Origin: Prochlorococcus sp. AG-402-B19
GTDB lineage: Bacteria > Cyanobacteriota > Cyanobacteriia > PCC-6307 > Cyanobiaceae
NCBI GenBank assembly: GCA_003279615.1
Contig: QCHM01000004.1
Span: 1-64,000, forward strand
Length of the DNA stretch: 64,000 bases
Direction: 5' to 3'
A model generated the notes under the pieces. The model saw only the letters and a program-made list of their open reading frames with translations. It did not search any database and was not told where the DNA came from. A program made the position numbers and the translations under genes. Within the stretch, counting starts at the first letter, position 1; each line of letters starts with the position of its first letter. Shown one piece after another: positions 1-9,540 of this stretch.

Positions 1-275
1 TTAAGTCCTTCGGCTCCCGCCATCAATAAGGGCTTCTTGAATATTTTTGAATCTTCATTGAGACTATTTATTCGCCTAGAGAGTTCTGGCAAAAGAGACT
101 CATTGGCTAGTGAAACGACTTCAGGTTGATGAGTTTCAATTTGTTTGATTACTAAATCAAGATTCTTTCCTGCTGTTAGTGCAACAATCTTGAATTGATC
201 AGGAAACTCTTCTGCAATTTGAAGGGTTTGAGTTCCAATAGATCCTGTTGAGCCTAAAACGCTTATGGCTTTCAC
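1..275 (-). CDS. dxr: 1-deoxy-D-xylulose 5-phosphate reductoisomerase, N-terminal part
   Basis: This enzyme converts DXP to MEP with NADPH, the second step of the MEP isoprenoid pathway that feeds carotenoids and chlorophyll phytol. I translated about 91 residues. They begin at a GTG codon (275-273) with VKAISVLGSTGSIGTQTLQI, the glycine-rich NADPH-binding start of the family, and continue to GAEGL. The rest lies beyond the left edge, so the gene is partial only because of the window. It is divergent from the symporter gene that starts at 368. The GTG start is chosen because no ATG precedes the Rossmann strand. Confidence 0.9.
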   Translation of the reverse strand, partial: MKAISVLGSTGSIGTQTLQIAEEFPDQFKIVALTAGKNLDLVIKQIETHQPEVVSLANESLLPELSRRINSLNEDSKIFKKPLLMAGAEGL

Positions 276-367
276 ATTGTGAAGTCAATTATGACCAGTC
301 TCCCATTTAAAGGTATAACCCAGTTATATATTTACCAGTTTCTTCTGGATTTTAATAGAGATTTATT

Positions 368-1693
368 ATGCAAGAAAGGGAACAATGGAGATCAGGACTG
401 GGATTTGCACTCGCCGCTGCAGGTAGTGCCGTAGGCCTTGGAAATCTTTGGGGCTTTGCTTATAGGTCATCGCAAGGAGGTGGACTTGCTTTTCTTATCC
501 TTTATGTATTGGTTGTTTTAGTTGTTTGCCTACCTGTCTTGGTTGCAGAGATGGTCTTGGGGAGAAGCACTGCAAGTAGTCCTTTCCTTGCTCCAATTAA
601 AGCTGCTGGAGAGAACTGGAAGCCTCTAGGTTGGTTATTTGCAATAGCTTCTTGTGGAATCCTTTCCTATTACGCAGTGATAATGGGATGGACAATTGAT
701 ACTTTCTTCCATTCCTTATTTATTGGTCTACCCTCAGATATGACTGAGGCGGGAGAATTTTTTGGTAAAATCAGCAGTGGTAATAGTGTATTTGTAGGTC
801 AAATAATCAGCTTATTATTAACTGCTTTTGTTGTTGTTGCAGGCGTACGTGGGGGTATAGAAAAACTAACAAAATGGGCTATGCCATTTTTATTTGGACT
901 GCTTTTGTTATTAGCTATTTGGGCTGCAACTTTATCTGGTGCATGGGAAGGATATACATCATTTTTACTTAAGTGGGATTCATCTCAACTTTTTGATAAA
1001 AACACAATAAGTAATGCATTTAAACAAGCTTTCTTTTCTTTAAGTTTGGGTATTGGAATTATGGTTGCCTATTCTTCATATCTAAATCGTAAAAATCATC
1101 TTCCTAAAGAAGCTTTGAGAGTTGCAACTTTGGATACTGCTGTGGGTTTACTTGCCGGGCTGATTACATTCCCAGTTGTTATGAGTTTTGGTTTGAAAGA
1201 TGTTATCAGTGAATCAACTGTTGGGACTTTATTTATTGCTCTCCCAACTGGATTTGCAAATCTTGGATTGCTTGGGAGATTGATTGCTGCTGTTTTCTTC
1301 GGATTGGCCTTTATAGCTGCTATTACCTCTTCCATTTCATTAATGGAAGTACCAGTATCTTCTTTGATGGACAGGTTGAATTGGAGTAGGAAGAAAGCCG
1401 TTTGGACTTCAACATTATTGATCTTCTTGATTGGAATACCGTCTGCTATTTCTACAGACTTTTTAGGCAAGTCCGATGCTATCTGTAATACTCTCTTGAT
1501 ATTAGGTGGTCTTCTAATTTCAATTCTTTTGGGTTGGATTGTTCCAAATCGTTATGATGAGGATCTTGCAAATTCTAATGCTAATTTAAGAGTTAGAAGG
1601 TATCTAAAGTTTATGTTGCGCTGGGTGTCTCCACCAGTTATAACTATAGGACTTTATTTAACAGTCTTATCTACAATAGAAACATTTGCTTAA
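368..1693 (+). CDS. Sodium-dependent transporter of the NSS/SNF family
   Basis: This is a membrane transporter of the neurotransmitter:sodium symporter (LeuT-like) family, which takes up small amino-acid-like substrates with Na+. The 441 residues are almost entirely hydrophobic, with roughly 11-12 membrane segments. The first helix carries the family hallmark AAAGSAVGLGNLWGF near residues 16-30. The unwound GN pair that binds sodium is present. The arginine that normally follows (GN-x-x-R-F-P), which forms the outer gate in LeuT, is glycine here (GNLWGFA). The substrate cannot be told from sequence. The 3' end overlaps the convergent cysS stop by 4 bp. Confidence 0.88.
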   Translation: MQEREQWRSGLGFALAAAGSAVGLGNLWGFAYRSSQGGGLAFLILYVLVVLVVCLPVLVAEMVLGRSTASSPFLAPIKAAGENWKPLGWLFAIASCGILSYYAVIMGWTIDTFFHSLFIGLPSDMTEAGEFFGKISSGNSVFVGQIISLLLTAFVVVAGVRGGIEKLTKWAMPFLFGLLLLLAIWAATLSGAWEGYTSFLLKWDSSQLFDKNTISNAFKQAFFSLSLGIGIMVAYSSYLNRKNHLPKEALRVATLDTAVGLLAGLITFPVVMSFGLKDVISESTVGTLFIALPTGFANLGLLGRLIAAVFFGLAFIAAITSSISLMEVPVSSLMDRLNWSRKKAVWTSTLLIFLIGIPSAISTDFLGKSDAICNTLLILGGLLISILLGWIVPNRYDEDLANSNANLRVRRYLKFMLRWVSPPVITIGLYLTVLSTIETFA

Positions 1694-3192
1694 TCTGAAA
1701 GTTGTTTCCATTCAGTAACCCCTTTAGGTTTATCAATTAAATCAATTCCAATATTTTTCAAATCAGCTCTTATTTTATCAGCGAGTAAAAAGTCTTTATT
1801 AGCTTTTGCTAAGGATCTACTCTTGATAAGTTCTTCAATTTTATTAGTGTCAATTTCAGTATTATTTTTTGGTTTTTCTTGATTTAAATTTACTTTTAAG
1901 CCTAGAACTCCTGCTAGCTCAGATATTAGCTCCCATTTATTAATAACTTGATTTAATTCATCTTGGTTAACTTCATTAATATCTTTCTCTTTTAAGAAAT
2001 TTATTAACTTTCTAATTGGTTGAGATAGTTCAAAAATAATAGATAAAGCTCCAGATGTATTTAGATCATCATCCATATATTTTTCAAACTTAGATAATAG
2101 TTTAAATGATTCTTTATCAAGTTTTTTGTTGACAGATCTTTTTAAAGGTTTATCTAGGTTGATTTCATTTATCTCTTTAGCTTTGATTTCATAAATATGA
2201 CCGAAAGATAGGTAATTATTTAATCTTTCCCACCCTTTTGAAGCAGCTTTTAGCGCTTCCTCAGTAAAATCTAGGGGCTTTCGATAATTAGTTTGTAACA
2301 CAAAAAATCTCAAAGTCATAGGTGAAATACCTTCCTCTAATAAAGATCTAATGGTTGTAAAATTTCCTAGTGATTTACTCATCTTTTCACCCTCCACATT
2401 AACCATTCCATTGTGAAGCCAGTATTTTGCTAACTCTTTCCCATTACAGGCTTCAGATTGAGCTATTTCATTCTCATGATGAGGAAATATAAGGTCTGAT
2501 CCACCAAGGTGAATATCAATACTTTCTCCTAATTCTTGTTTAACCATTGCTGAACACTCAATATGCCATCCTGGTCTGCCATTCCCCCAAGGAGAAGAGT
2601 AACTAACCTCACCTGATTTTGACTTTTTCCATAGAGCAAAATCAAGAGAATTCTTTTTACTTTCTTTTTGATTTATTTTTAATCGCCCTGCTGCATTATT
2701 TATCTGATTCTCAATTTCTCTTCCACTAAGTTTCCCATAATTTTTATGTTTATCTACTGAAAAATAAACATCACCATTTGATGAGTAAGCTACCTTTTTT
2801 TGTTCTAATTCTTCTATGAAATTAATAATTTGATGGAGGCATTTCGTTGCTCTTGGCATGCAACTTGGTCTAAGAATGGAAAGAGTATCCATATCTTTGT
2901 GAAATTCATCAATATTTCTTTCACTTAATTCATCAGTAGAACACCCTGTCTCTTTTGCTCGTCTAATAATCTTATCATCAATATCTGTGAAATTTTGTAC
3001 GAATTTAACTTCAAATCCTTTCCATATTAAATAACGTCTTAAAACATCCCAGTTAAGATAACTTCTTGCATGACCAAGATGACAGAGATCATAAACTGTT
3101 ACTCCACAGCAATATATTTTAACTTGATTAGGATTTAGAGTGATAAAATCCTCTTTCTTTTTAGATAAGGTGTTTGTGAATTTTAAGGACAA
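1690..3192 (-). CDS. cysS: Cysteinyl-tRNA synthetase
   Basis: This enzyme charges tRNA-Cys. It is a class I synthetase of 500 residues, a little longer than the usual 460-490. The HIGH-type motif appears as CHLGHA (about residues 37-42). A zinc site is formed by Cys28/29, the HIECSAM cysteine and the FPHHENEIAQSE histidine region. KMSKSLGNF supplies the second signature, and the C-terminal part has the DALR-like helical domain. It lies upstream of and codirectional with no obvious partner; polA lies just upstream on the same strand with a 43-bp gap. Its stop overlaps the convergent symporter by 4 bp. Confidence 0.97.
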   Translation of the reverse strand: MSLKFTNTLSKKKEDFITLNPNQVKIYCCGVTVYDLCHLGHARSYLNWDVLRRYLIWKGFEVKFVQNFTDIDDKIIRRAKETGCSTDELSERNIDEFHKDMDTLSILRPSCMPRATKCLHQIINFIEELEQKKVAYSSNGDVYFSVDKHKNYGKLSGREIENQINNAAGRLKINQKESKKNSLDFALWKKSKSGEVSYSSPWGNGRPGWHIECSAMVKQELGESIDIHLGGSDLIFPHHENEIAQSEACNGKELAKYWLHNGMVNVEGEKMSKSLGNFTTIRSLLEEGISPMTLRFFVLQTNYRKPLDFTEEALKAASKGWERLNNYLSFGHIYEIKAKEINEINLDKPLKRSVNKKLDKESFKLLSKFEKYMDDDLNTSGALSIIFELSQPIRKLINFLKEKDINEVNQDELNQVINKWELISELAGVLGLKVNLNQEKPKNNTEIDTNKIEELIKSRSLAKANKDFLLADKIRADLKNIGIDLIDKPKGVTEWKQLSD

Positions 3193-3235
3193 TTTCTTAG
3201 ATAAAAATGTGAGAAATTATTGAATTAGTTAGCAA

Positions 3236-6196
3236 CTATTTTGCCTCCATCCAATTTACTCCAACACCAGTCTCAACAATAAGAGGGACGCTAAGTTTTA
3301 CGGCGTTTTCCATAGTGCTTTTTACAAGGAGTGTTGTTTCTTCCAAATCGTTTGGATCAACTTCTAGTACTAGTTCATCATGAACTTGAAGAAGAATTTT
3401 TGCTGCTAATCCAGTCTTTCTCAAAGCAGATTGCAATTGAATCATTGCAATTTTAATGATGTCGGCACTTGATCCTTGAATAGGTGCATTTGCAGCCGCT
3501 CTTAATTGTTGTGCTTCCATCCCTGCTCTTCTTGCCGTAGTTAAATCAATTTCATCTGGTGGAGTTCCTATAAGTCTTCCAAGCCCATTTCTATTAAAAT
3601 TAAAATAACGCCTTCTCCCAAGCAAGGTTTCAACAAAACCCTGACTTAGCGCTAATCTTTCTTGATATTCAAGAAATTTAAAAACAGATGAATACCGTTC
3701 TTTGAATTTGTTTAAAAAATGTTTTGCTTCTAGCGTTGAGACGCCTGTAGATCTAGCAAATCTTTGAGCCCCCATCCCATAAATAACTCCAAAGTTAATT
3801 GTTTTACCAATTCTTCTTTCATTGTCATCAATAATATTTTTCTCAAATAAAATTTTCGCTGTTAAAGAGTGAACATCTTCGTTGTTTAAATAAGCATTTT
3901 TTAGGACTTCTTCACCTGAAAGATGTGTGAGTATACGAAGTTCAATTTGTGAATAATCTGCACTTAGAAGCTTCCAATTTTTTTGGGGAAGGAAAGCTTT
4001 TCTGATTCGCCTACTAAATTCAGTTCTTACAGGGATATTTTGCAGATTGGGATTGCTGCTACTTAATCTTCCAGTAGCTGTGACGGCTTGATTGAAATCT
4101 GTATGTACTCTTCCTGTTTCTTTTTCAATAAGCTGAGGCAATGCATCTACATAAGTATTAAGTAACTTACTTATAGTGCGATGCTCAATGATCATCTTTA
4201 CTATTGGATGGTCTGATTCAAGCTTCTCTAATACACCTGCATCTGTACTCCATCCTGTTTTCGTTTTCCTAGACTTTTTTCTATCTAAATTTAGATTCTC
4301 AAAAAGTAATTCACCTAATTGTTTAGGTGAAGAAAGGTTGAATTTCTCTCCTGCAACCTTATAAACTTCCTTCTCAATAGTATTTAATGTTTGTGTTAGT
4401 TCTAAAGATAAATCTTTTAAATAAGGTGTATCAATAATAATTCCGGTAGATTCAATTTCAGCTAATACTTCCTCAAGTGGCTGTTCTACACTTATAAGCA
4501 AGTTACTTAATCTTGAATTCTTATCTTTTAACCTTTCAATATAAATAATGGCTAATTTTCTTGTTAAATAAACGTCCATACCACAGTAAATACTTGCTGT
4601 CTTTATATCCACATAAGAGAAGTCTTCTCCTTTTTTGACAATGTCAGAAAAACTTTTTGGTCTAAATCCAAATTCTCTATACGCTATTTCATCTAAACTA
4701 TGTTTTAGCGTTGCATTAAATACATAATCAGCTAGTAAAGTATCTAGAACAACTCCATTTAATATCACCCCATGTCTTAATAAAATTAGTCTATCGTATT
4801 TTGTATTCTGAAGGGTTTTAGGATGTCCTTTGCTAGAAAACCATTTTTTAAGTGTATAGATAACCTCTTCGATATTTAATTGATTTATATGATCATTTTC
4901 TATTAAATTGTTTTCTTTTTTTCGATGTCCTATAGGTATATAAACTATATCTTTTAATTCTTTGCTAAAACAAAAACCTAAACCAACAAGCTCAGCTTTA
5001 AAAGGATTTAAACTTGTTGTCTCGGTATCAATAGCTATTGGCTCATTAGTATCTGTGCATTTCATTATTTTTGCAACAAAAATATTGAGTTCTTCTATAG
5101 TTTTTATTATTTTAGGCTCAATCTTTGGAGGTTCTGATAATTTATTTTTAGTGACCATTTCATTTGTTTTCATTTTATCGGAAGTGATAATATCTTTCTT
5201 TGCTGATGGCATAGTTGATTTTTTTGATAATCCTTCTTTAGAAAATAGTTCTTTAAAAGTTGTAACTTGCCTTAACAAACTATGTAACTCTAGCTTTTCT
5301 AAACTTTCTTTTAGTTTCGATTCATTAATACCTTCTAAGTTATGATTTATTTTTGAATTTATAGGGATTTTAATTAATATCTCTGCAAGTTTCCTTGAGA
5401 GATAGGCATTTTCTTTATCTGCTTTTAGTTTTAGCCTTACTGCTCCTTTTATGGCACCGCGTTTAGCTTTCTCGCCTTCTTTCTCAAGCTCTTGGAGCGA
5501 TTTATATACTCCATCAAGATCGTAGTTTTCACTTAAAAGATTGATTGCTGTTTTTGGGCCAACTCCTTTGACACCTGGAATATTATCTGAGCTATCCCCG
5601 GTTAAGGCTTTAAGGTCAATAACTTTGTCAGGGCTTACGCCTAGTTTCTCCTTCACTCCAGCTTCATTGATCAGTTTAGGATTTCCGCTTTTCGCATATG
5701 GACCTCCTCCCATGTACAAGACAGCTATATCTCTTTTGTCATCTACCAGTTGAAATAAGTCTCTATCTCCAGAGAGGATTCTCACACTCCAGCCTTGTTT
5801 AGCCGCTTCATTAGCAAGTGTCCCAAGCACATCATCTGCTTCATATCCTGGGGCTTTGCAGATTGAGAGATTAAGACTTTCTATTAGAATTTCTTCAAGT
5901 CGATCTAAATCCTGAAAAAATATATCTGGGGCTACATCTCGATTCGCTTTGTAGTTGGGATCTTCCTTATGTCGAAATGTTGGCTCAGGGGTATCAAATG
6001 CAATTGTGATCCCTTTTGGCTCTATTGATTTGCAATTATCAAGAAGACTTTTTAAAAATCCATAAGTAACACTTGTAGGGAAACCATCTTTTGTTGCGAG
6101 GCCTCCTTCACCTCCTTTACTAAAAGCATAGAAACTTCTAAAAGCTAAAGAATGGCCATCAATAAGTAATAAAGTCGGTTTTTTTATTTCTTGCAT
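3236..6196 (-). CDS. polA: DNA polymerase I
   Basis: This is the repair and Okazaki-processing polymerase. The 986 residues contain three domains. The N-terminal 5'-3' exonuclease begins LLLIDGHSLAFRSFYAF. The 3'-5' proofreading exonuclease has the AIDTETTSLNPF acidic motif, so proofreading residues are retained, unlike Taq. The family A polymerase domain has motif A SADYSQIELRIL, the O-helix region and motif C LQVHDELVLEV. I place the start at the ATG 6196-6194 (MQEIKKPTLLLID). An upstream in-frame ATG at 6247 would overlap the preceding gene and add 17 residues without family similarity. It is probably co-transcribed with the membrane fusion protein gene upstream. Confidence 0.96.
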   Translation of the reverse strand: MQEIKKPTLLLIDGHSLAFRSFYAFSKGGEGGLATKDGFPTSVTYGFLKSLLDNCKSIEPKGITIAFDTPEPTFRHKEDPNYKANRDVAPDIFFQDLDRLEEILIESLNLSICKAPGYEADDVLGTLANEAAKQGWSVRILSGDRDLFQLVDDKRDIAVLYMGGGPYAKSGNPKLINEAGVKEKLGVSPDKVIDLKALTGDSSDNIPGVKGVGPKTAINLLSENYDLDGVYKSLQELEKEGEKAKRGAIKGAVRLKLKADKENAYLSRKLAEILIKIPINSKINHNLEGINESKLKESLEKLELHSLLRQVTTFKELFSKEGLSKKSTMPSAKKDIITSDKMKTNEMVTKNKLSEPPKIEPKIIKTIEELNIFVAKIMKCTDTNEPIAIDTETTSLNPFKAELVGLGFCFSKELKDIVYIPIGHRKKENNLIENDHINQLNIEEVIYTLKKWFSSKGHPKTLQNTKYDRLILLRHGVILNGVVLDTLLADYVFNATLKHSLDEIAYREFGFRPKSFSDIVKKGEDFSYVDIKTASIYCGMDVYLTRKLAIIYIERLKDKNSRLSNLLISVEQPLEEVLAEIESTGIIIDTPYLKDLSLELTQTLNTIEKEVYKVAGEKFNLSSPKQLGELLFENLNLDRKKSRKTKTGWSTDAGVLEKLESDHPIVKMIIEHRTISKLLNTYVDALPQLIEKETGRVHTDFNQAVTATGRLSSSNPNLQNIPVRTEFSRRIRKAFLPQKNWKLLSADYSQIELRILTHLSGEEVLKNAYLNNEDVHSLTAKILFEKNIIDDNERRIGKTINFGVIYGMGAQRFARSTGVSTLEAKHFLNKFKERYSSVFKFLEYQERLALSQGFVETLLGRRRYFNFNRNGLGRLIGTPPDEIDLTTARRAGMEAQQLRAAANAPIQGSSADIIKIAMIQLQSALRKTGLAAKILLQVHDELVLEVDPNDLEETTLLVKSTMENAVKLSVPLIVETGVGVNWMEAK

Positions 6197-6222
6197 AAAA
6201 GACTCAGTGTAACTTTGATGTA

Positions 6223-7296
6223 TTAACTTTTTCTTTTGGTAGCCCAAGGAGGAAGATCAATAAAAACTTTCTCGCCTGGTTCTAGTCCGGATATTATTGC
6301 AGTCTTGCTACCACTGCTTGTCCCTAATTCAACTTTTCTAAATGTTGGCTGCTTGTTTTTTCCGATTATAAGAACACCAGCTGTTCCTTCTTCCGTGACA
6401 ATTGCTACTGTTGGAATAAGCGTGCTGACTTTGGTGGCACCTGTTTGAAAGGTGATATCTGAAGTCATACCTAGGCGTAAATCTTCCGGCCTACTTCTCA
6501 ACAACAACGTAACCTCAAATGAAGTTACGTTGTTGTTCTTTATTGCACTTGGAGAGATTTTGGAAACAAATGCTTTAAAGCGTCTATCAGGAAAAGCATC
6601 TACTCTGATTGTTGCTTCTTGACCGGCTTTTATTCTTCCAATATCGCTTTCAGGAACTTTCGCGATTATTTCAAGGCCTTGAGAAAGTTCAACTATTGAT
6701 GAGCTGGTTGCACCTCCCTCTCGGGAAGAAGAGGCGGAAGTTGTAGGAGTTACAAATGCCCCAGGAACTGCGTATCTACTTGTTATAACCCCCTTAAATG
6801 GTGCTCTAATATTTATCTCGTTTTCTTCGATTTCTATTTGTTTGTATTTAGCCTCACTTCTTAAAAAACGATTTTCATATTCTTCAAAGTCTTCGGAACT
6901 TATAGCTCCTTCAGTCAAAAGCATCTTTCTTCTTAGATAGCTTGCTTTTTGAGTTTCATAATTAGCTCTAAGCTCGTTAACCCTGTATTCCAAGTCTCCA
7001 AAATCCATTTTTGCAATTAGATCCCCTTCCTTGACCTTGTCTCCTTCATCTACGAAAATCTCATCAAGAATGCCTTGTCTTTTAGGACTTACATTGACAC
7101 TTTTATTTGCTTTTAATTCACCACTTGCAGTTATTAACCCAGGCAAGCTGCCGCTTTCAGCTGCGATTGTAAATTCTGTTAAGTCTCTACTAGATCTATT
7201 GACTTGTTGAAGTCTAATACTAATTCCACCAACAGTTAAAACTGAAAGTGCGATGAGGCTTATAACTTTTTTCTTTTTGAAATTTGTCCAAATCAT
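6223..7296 (-). CDS. HlyD/DevB-type membrane fusion protein (periplasmic adaptor)
   Basis: This is a periplasmic adaptor linking an inner-membrane exporter to the outer membrane. The 357 residues start with a short positive N-terminus and one membrane anchor (about residues 11-27). They continue with a lipoyl-like half (SVNVSPKRQGILDEIFVDEG), an alpha-helical hairpin (about 105-155), the second lipoyl half (IRAPFKGVITSRYAVPGAF) and beta-barrel domains. It resembles cyanobacterial DevB-type proteins of DevBCA ABC exporters, but no ATPase or permease gene lies beside it here, so its partner is unknown. It is followed after 26 bp by polA. Confidence 0.85.
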   Translation of the reverse strand: MIWTNFKKKKVISLIALSVLTVGGISIRLQQVNRSSRDLTEFTIAAESGSLPGLITASGELKANKSVNVSPKRQGILDEIFVDEGDKVKEGDLIAKMDFGDLEYRVNELRANYETQKASYLRRKMLLTEGAISSEDFEEYENRFLRSEAKYKQIEIEENEINIRAPFKGVITSRYAVPGAFVTPTTSASSSREGGATSSSIVELSQGLEIIAKVPESDIGRIKAGQEATIRVDAFPDRRFKAFVSKISPSAIKNNNVTSFEVTLLLRSRPEDLRLGMTSDITFQTGATKVSTLIPTVAIVTEEGTAGVLIIGKNKQPTFRKVELGTSSGSKTAIISGLEPGEKVFIDLPPWATKRKS

Positions 7297-7463
7297 TTTG
7301 TGATAATCAAGTGATCAAGGGTTTTAGATGTTTTTATGCTTTGAATAAAAAGTTCGAAAAACTTTCCTTTGGAGATTTATGAATATATTTTCGCTGTTAA
7401 TGGGCACGATTGGGGCTAATTTAGTCAAATTAATCAACTGGGGTCCTTTCAAGATCCATTTAA

Positions 7464-8555
7464 ATGCTTAAGGCCGGAATTGTTGGACTACCTAATGTTG
7501 GTAAGTCGACTTTGTTCAACGCTCTTGTCGCAAATGCGCAAGCGCAAGCAGCTAATTTCCCGTTTTGTACAATTGAACCCAATGTAGGCTCAGTTTCTGT
7601 ACCTGATCAGCGTTTGAATTTGCTTGGTGAACTCAGTCAAAGTAAGCAAATAATTCCAACTAGAATTGAGTTTGTTGATATTGCTGGTCTTGTTAAAGGA
7701 GCAAGTAAAGGCGAAGGGCTTGGAAATAAATTCTTAGCAAATATAAGAGAGGTAGATGCAATAGTGCATGTGATTAGATGCTTTAGCGATGATGATGTCA
7801 TTCATGTCTCTGGATCCGTAGATCCTTCAAGAGATATTGAAATAATAAATTTAGAACTAGCTTTATCTGATTTGAATCAAATAGAAAAGCGAAGAACAAG
7901 ATTAAAGAAACAATTAAGTACTAATAAAGAATCAAAGTTAGAAGATGATGTTTTAGAAAAATTAATTCTAGCCTTGGAGAATGAAAATCCTGTAAGAAGT
8001 GTTTTATTAACTGAGGAAGAAAAAAAATTAATTAAACCATTAGGATTATTAACTGGAAAACCTATTATTTATGCAACAAATCTTGGTGAAGATGAACTTT
8101 CAAAGGGAAATAATTTTTCAAAAGAAGTCAATAATCTTGCAACTAAAGAAGGATCTGAATGTGTCAAAATTTCAGCACAAGTTGAAGCAGAGTTAATTGA
8201 ATTGGGTGAGGAGGAAAGAGATGATTATTTAAATGGATTAGGAGTAGAAGAGGGAGGTTTAATCAGTTTAATTAAAGCTACATATCGCTTGCTGGGTTTA
8301 AGTACATATTTCACTACTGGAGAAAAAGAAACAAAAGCTTGGACTATTTCTGATGGAATGACTGCTCCTCAAGCAGCTGGTGTAATTCATACGGATTTTG
8401 AAAAGGGTTTTATTCGTGCTCAAACAATTTCATATAACAAACTACTCGAAGCTGGATCTTTGTCTGAGGCTCGAAATAAAGGTTGGCTAAGAAGTGAAGG
8501 TAAAGAATATGTAGTTAATGAGGGAGATGTTATGGAGTTTTTATTCAACGTATAG
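7464..8555 (+). CDS. ychF: Ribosome-associated ATPase/GTPase YchF
   Basis: This is a universally conserved Obg-family P-loop NTPase that prefers ATP and acts with ribosomes and in stress responses. The 363 residues match the usual length. Seen motifs are the Walker A GLPNVGKST (residues 7-15), the G3 motif DIAGLVKGASKGEGLGNKFL, the atypical G4 NLGE in place of NKxD (the basis of ATP preference), a coiled-coil insertion around residues 130-170, and the C-terminal TGS-like domain (AWTISDGMTAPQAAGVIH). It stands alone between divergent and downstream units. Confidence 0.97.
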   Translation: MLKAGIVGLPNVGKSTLFNALVANAQAQAANFPFCTIEPNVGSVSVPDQRLNLLGELSQSKQIIPTRIEFVDIAGLVKGASKGEGLGNKFLANIREVDAIVHVIRCFSDDDVIHVSGSVDPSRDIEIINLELALSDLNQIEKRRTRLKKQLSTNKESKLEDDVLEKLILALENENPVRSVLLTEEEKKLIKPLGLLTGKPIIYATNLGEDELSKGNNFSKEVNNLATKEGSECVKISAQVEAELIELGEEERDDYLNGLGVEEGGLISLIKATYRLLGLSTYFTTGEKETKAWTISDGMTAPQAAGVIHTDFEKGFIRAQTISYNKLLEAGSLSEARNKGWLRSEGKEYVVNEGDVMEFLFNV

Positions 8556-8683
8556 CTTACTAGTCATAGCAAGGGCTCTCAAGGGTTAGATAAAACGCTT
8601 GTCTAATCTTTGTACCTACCTTTTTGAGACTGGAAAGGTTGTTTTTTAAGACAGGGTGTCTAAACAATAAATATCTAGGTAAT

Positions 8684-8706
8684 AAAACAATAATGATTAT
8701 CGTTTT
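8684..8706. promoter_or_regulatory. Near-perfect 23-bp palindrome, candidate Zur/Fur-family operator
   Basis: The left arm is AAAACAATAAT (8684-8694), the centre base is G8695, and the right arm is ATTATCGTTTT (8696-8706). The reverse complement of the right arm is AAAACGATAAT, so 10 of 11 positions pair. The core ATAATnATTAT is the form seen in cyanobacterial and proteobacterial Zur boxes (TGATAATnATTATCA-like) and is also close to Fur boxes. It sits 41 bp before the ATG of a CobW-like gene, a family often under Zur control. Zur is favoured over Fur because of that gene, but this is inference. Confidence 0.65.
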
Positions 8707-8747
8707 TATATCCGGTGTATATTATTTTACATTGATTTTTGTGCTGT

Positions 8748-9536
8748 ATGGGCAGCAATACGTGGCTGATTTCAGGATCTCCAGGATGTGGTAAAACGAA
8801 TTGGATCCTTAATAATCTTAAGTCACACAAAGGTAGTTGTAGCTTTTTGCGTCTATCTGGTTACGGAGATATTGATCTACAGCAAGTAGCTTCTACAGAT
8901 ATTGACTATGCCTTTCTTAAAGATCAAATTCCTCAATTAATAGATTTATCAAGGTCCAGTGCTGACTCTATTTCGCATCAAGATGATTCTTTTATATTGA
9001 TTGAGCTCCCTCAGTTTCGAATTCCTAAAGAGCTTGGTTTGGCTGGAATTGATCCGCGCATAATCAAACAACTTTCAACTTTAAACCTCGAACCAGATAA
9101 ATACCTTCATTTTGGACGTGATAGGGAATTACCAATTAATGACACATTAAATTTCAATCAAATTGAATCATGCAGGTTCAAGCTTTATCGGAATGTTTGG
9201 GATCCACCTAGTCTGAATACCTTTTGGTTCGAGCTGGTTAATGGTGCTTATGGAGATGTTTATAGAGCTAAAGCCTTGATGAATATTCCCGATGGTAGAT
9301 CTATGTTCTTTAACTGGATTGTTAGCCAAAAAGGTTCGCAATTTATACCTCTTAATACTGTCTCACCTCCTAGTGGTAGACCTACAAGAATATCTGAACT
9401 TGTTGTTCAAGGGAAAAATCTTGACTTTGTACGAATTGAATCAACTATTCAGCTTTGTCTCTTGAATGATTCAGTTTTGGAGCTTCATCAAGCCCCTCTT
9501 AGAGATCCACAAATGCAGCCTAGTTATTCAACTTGA
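8748..9536 (+). CDS. P-loop protein related to CobW/COG0523 metallochaperone GTPases
   Basis: This protein of 262 residues is probably a nucleotide-binding metal chaperone, but it is divergent. It opens NTWLISGSPGCGKTNWIL, a Walker A loop at about residues 9-16. A Walker B-like strand follows (FILIELPQF). The C-terminal third (GDVYRAKALMNIPDGRSMFF, then LDFVRIESTIQLCLLND) resembles the CobW C-terminal domain. The CxCC metal motif of classical COG0523 proteins is absent. The start is the ATG at 8748; a TTG nine bases upstream is less likely. It heads a three-gene operon behind a Zur/Fur-like palindrome. Four bases separate it from the next gene. Confidence 0.7.
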   Translation: MGSNTWLISGSPGCGKTNWILNNLKSHKGSCSFLRLSGYGDIDLQQVASTDIDYAFLKDQIPQLIDLSRSSADSISHQDDSFILIELPQFRIPKELGLAGIDPRIIKQLSTLNLEPDKYLHFGRDRELPINDTLNFNQIESCRFKLYRNVWDPPSLNTFWFELVNGAYGDVYRAKALMNIPDGRSMFFNWIVSQKGSQFIPLNTVSPPSGRPTRISELVVQGKNLDFVRIESTIQLCLLNDSVLELHQAPLRDPQMQPSYST

Positions 9537-9540
9537 CGAT

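Noticed and set aside
1096-1470. Antisense frame of 124 codons inside the symporter gene
   Set aside because: Shadow of the coding frame; the plus strand encodes a clear NSS transporter.
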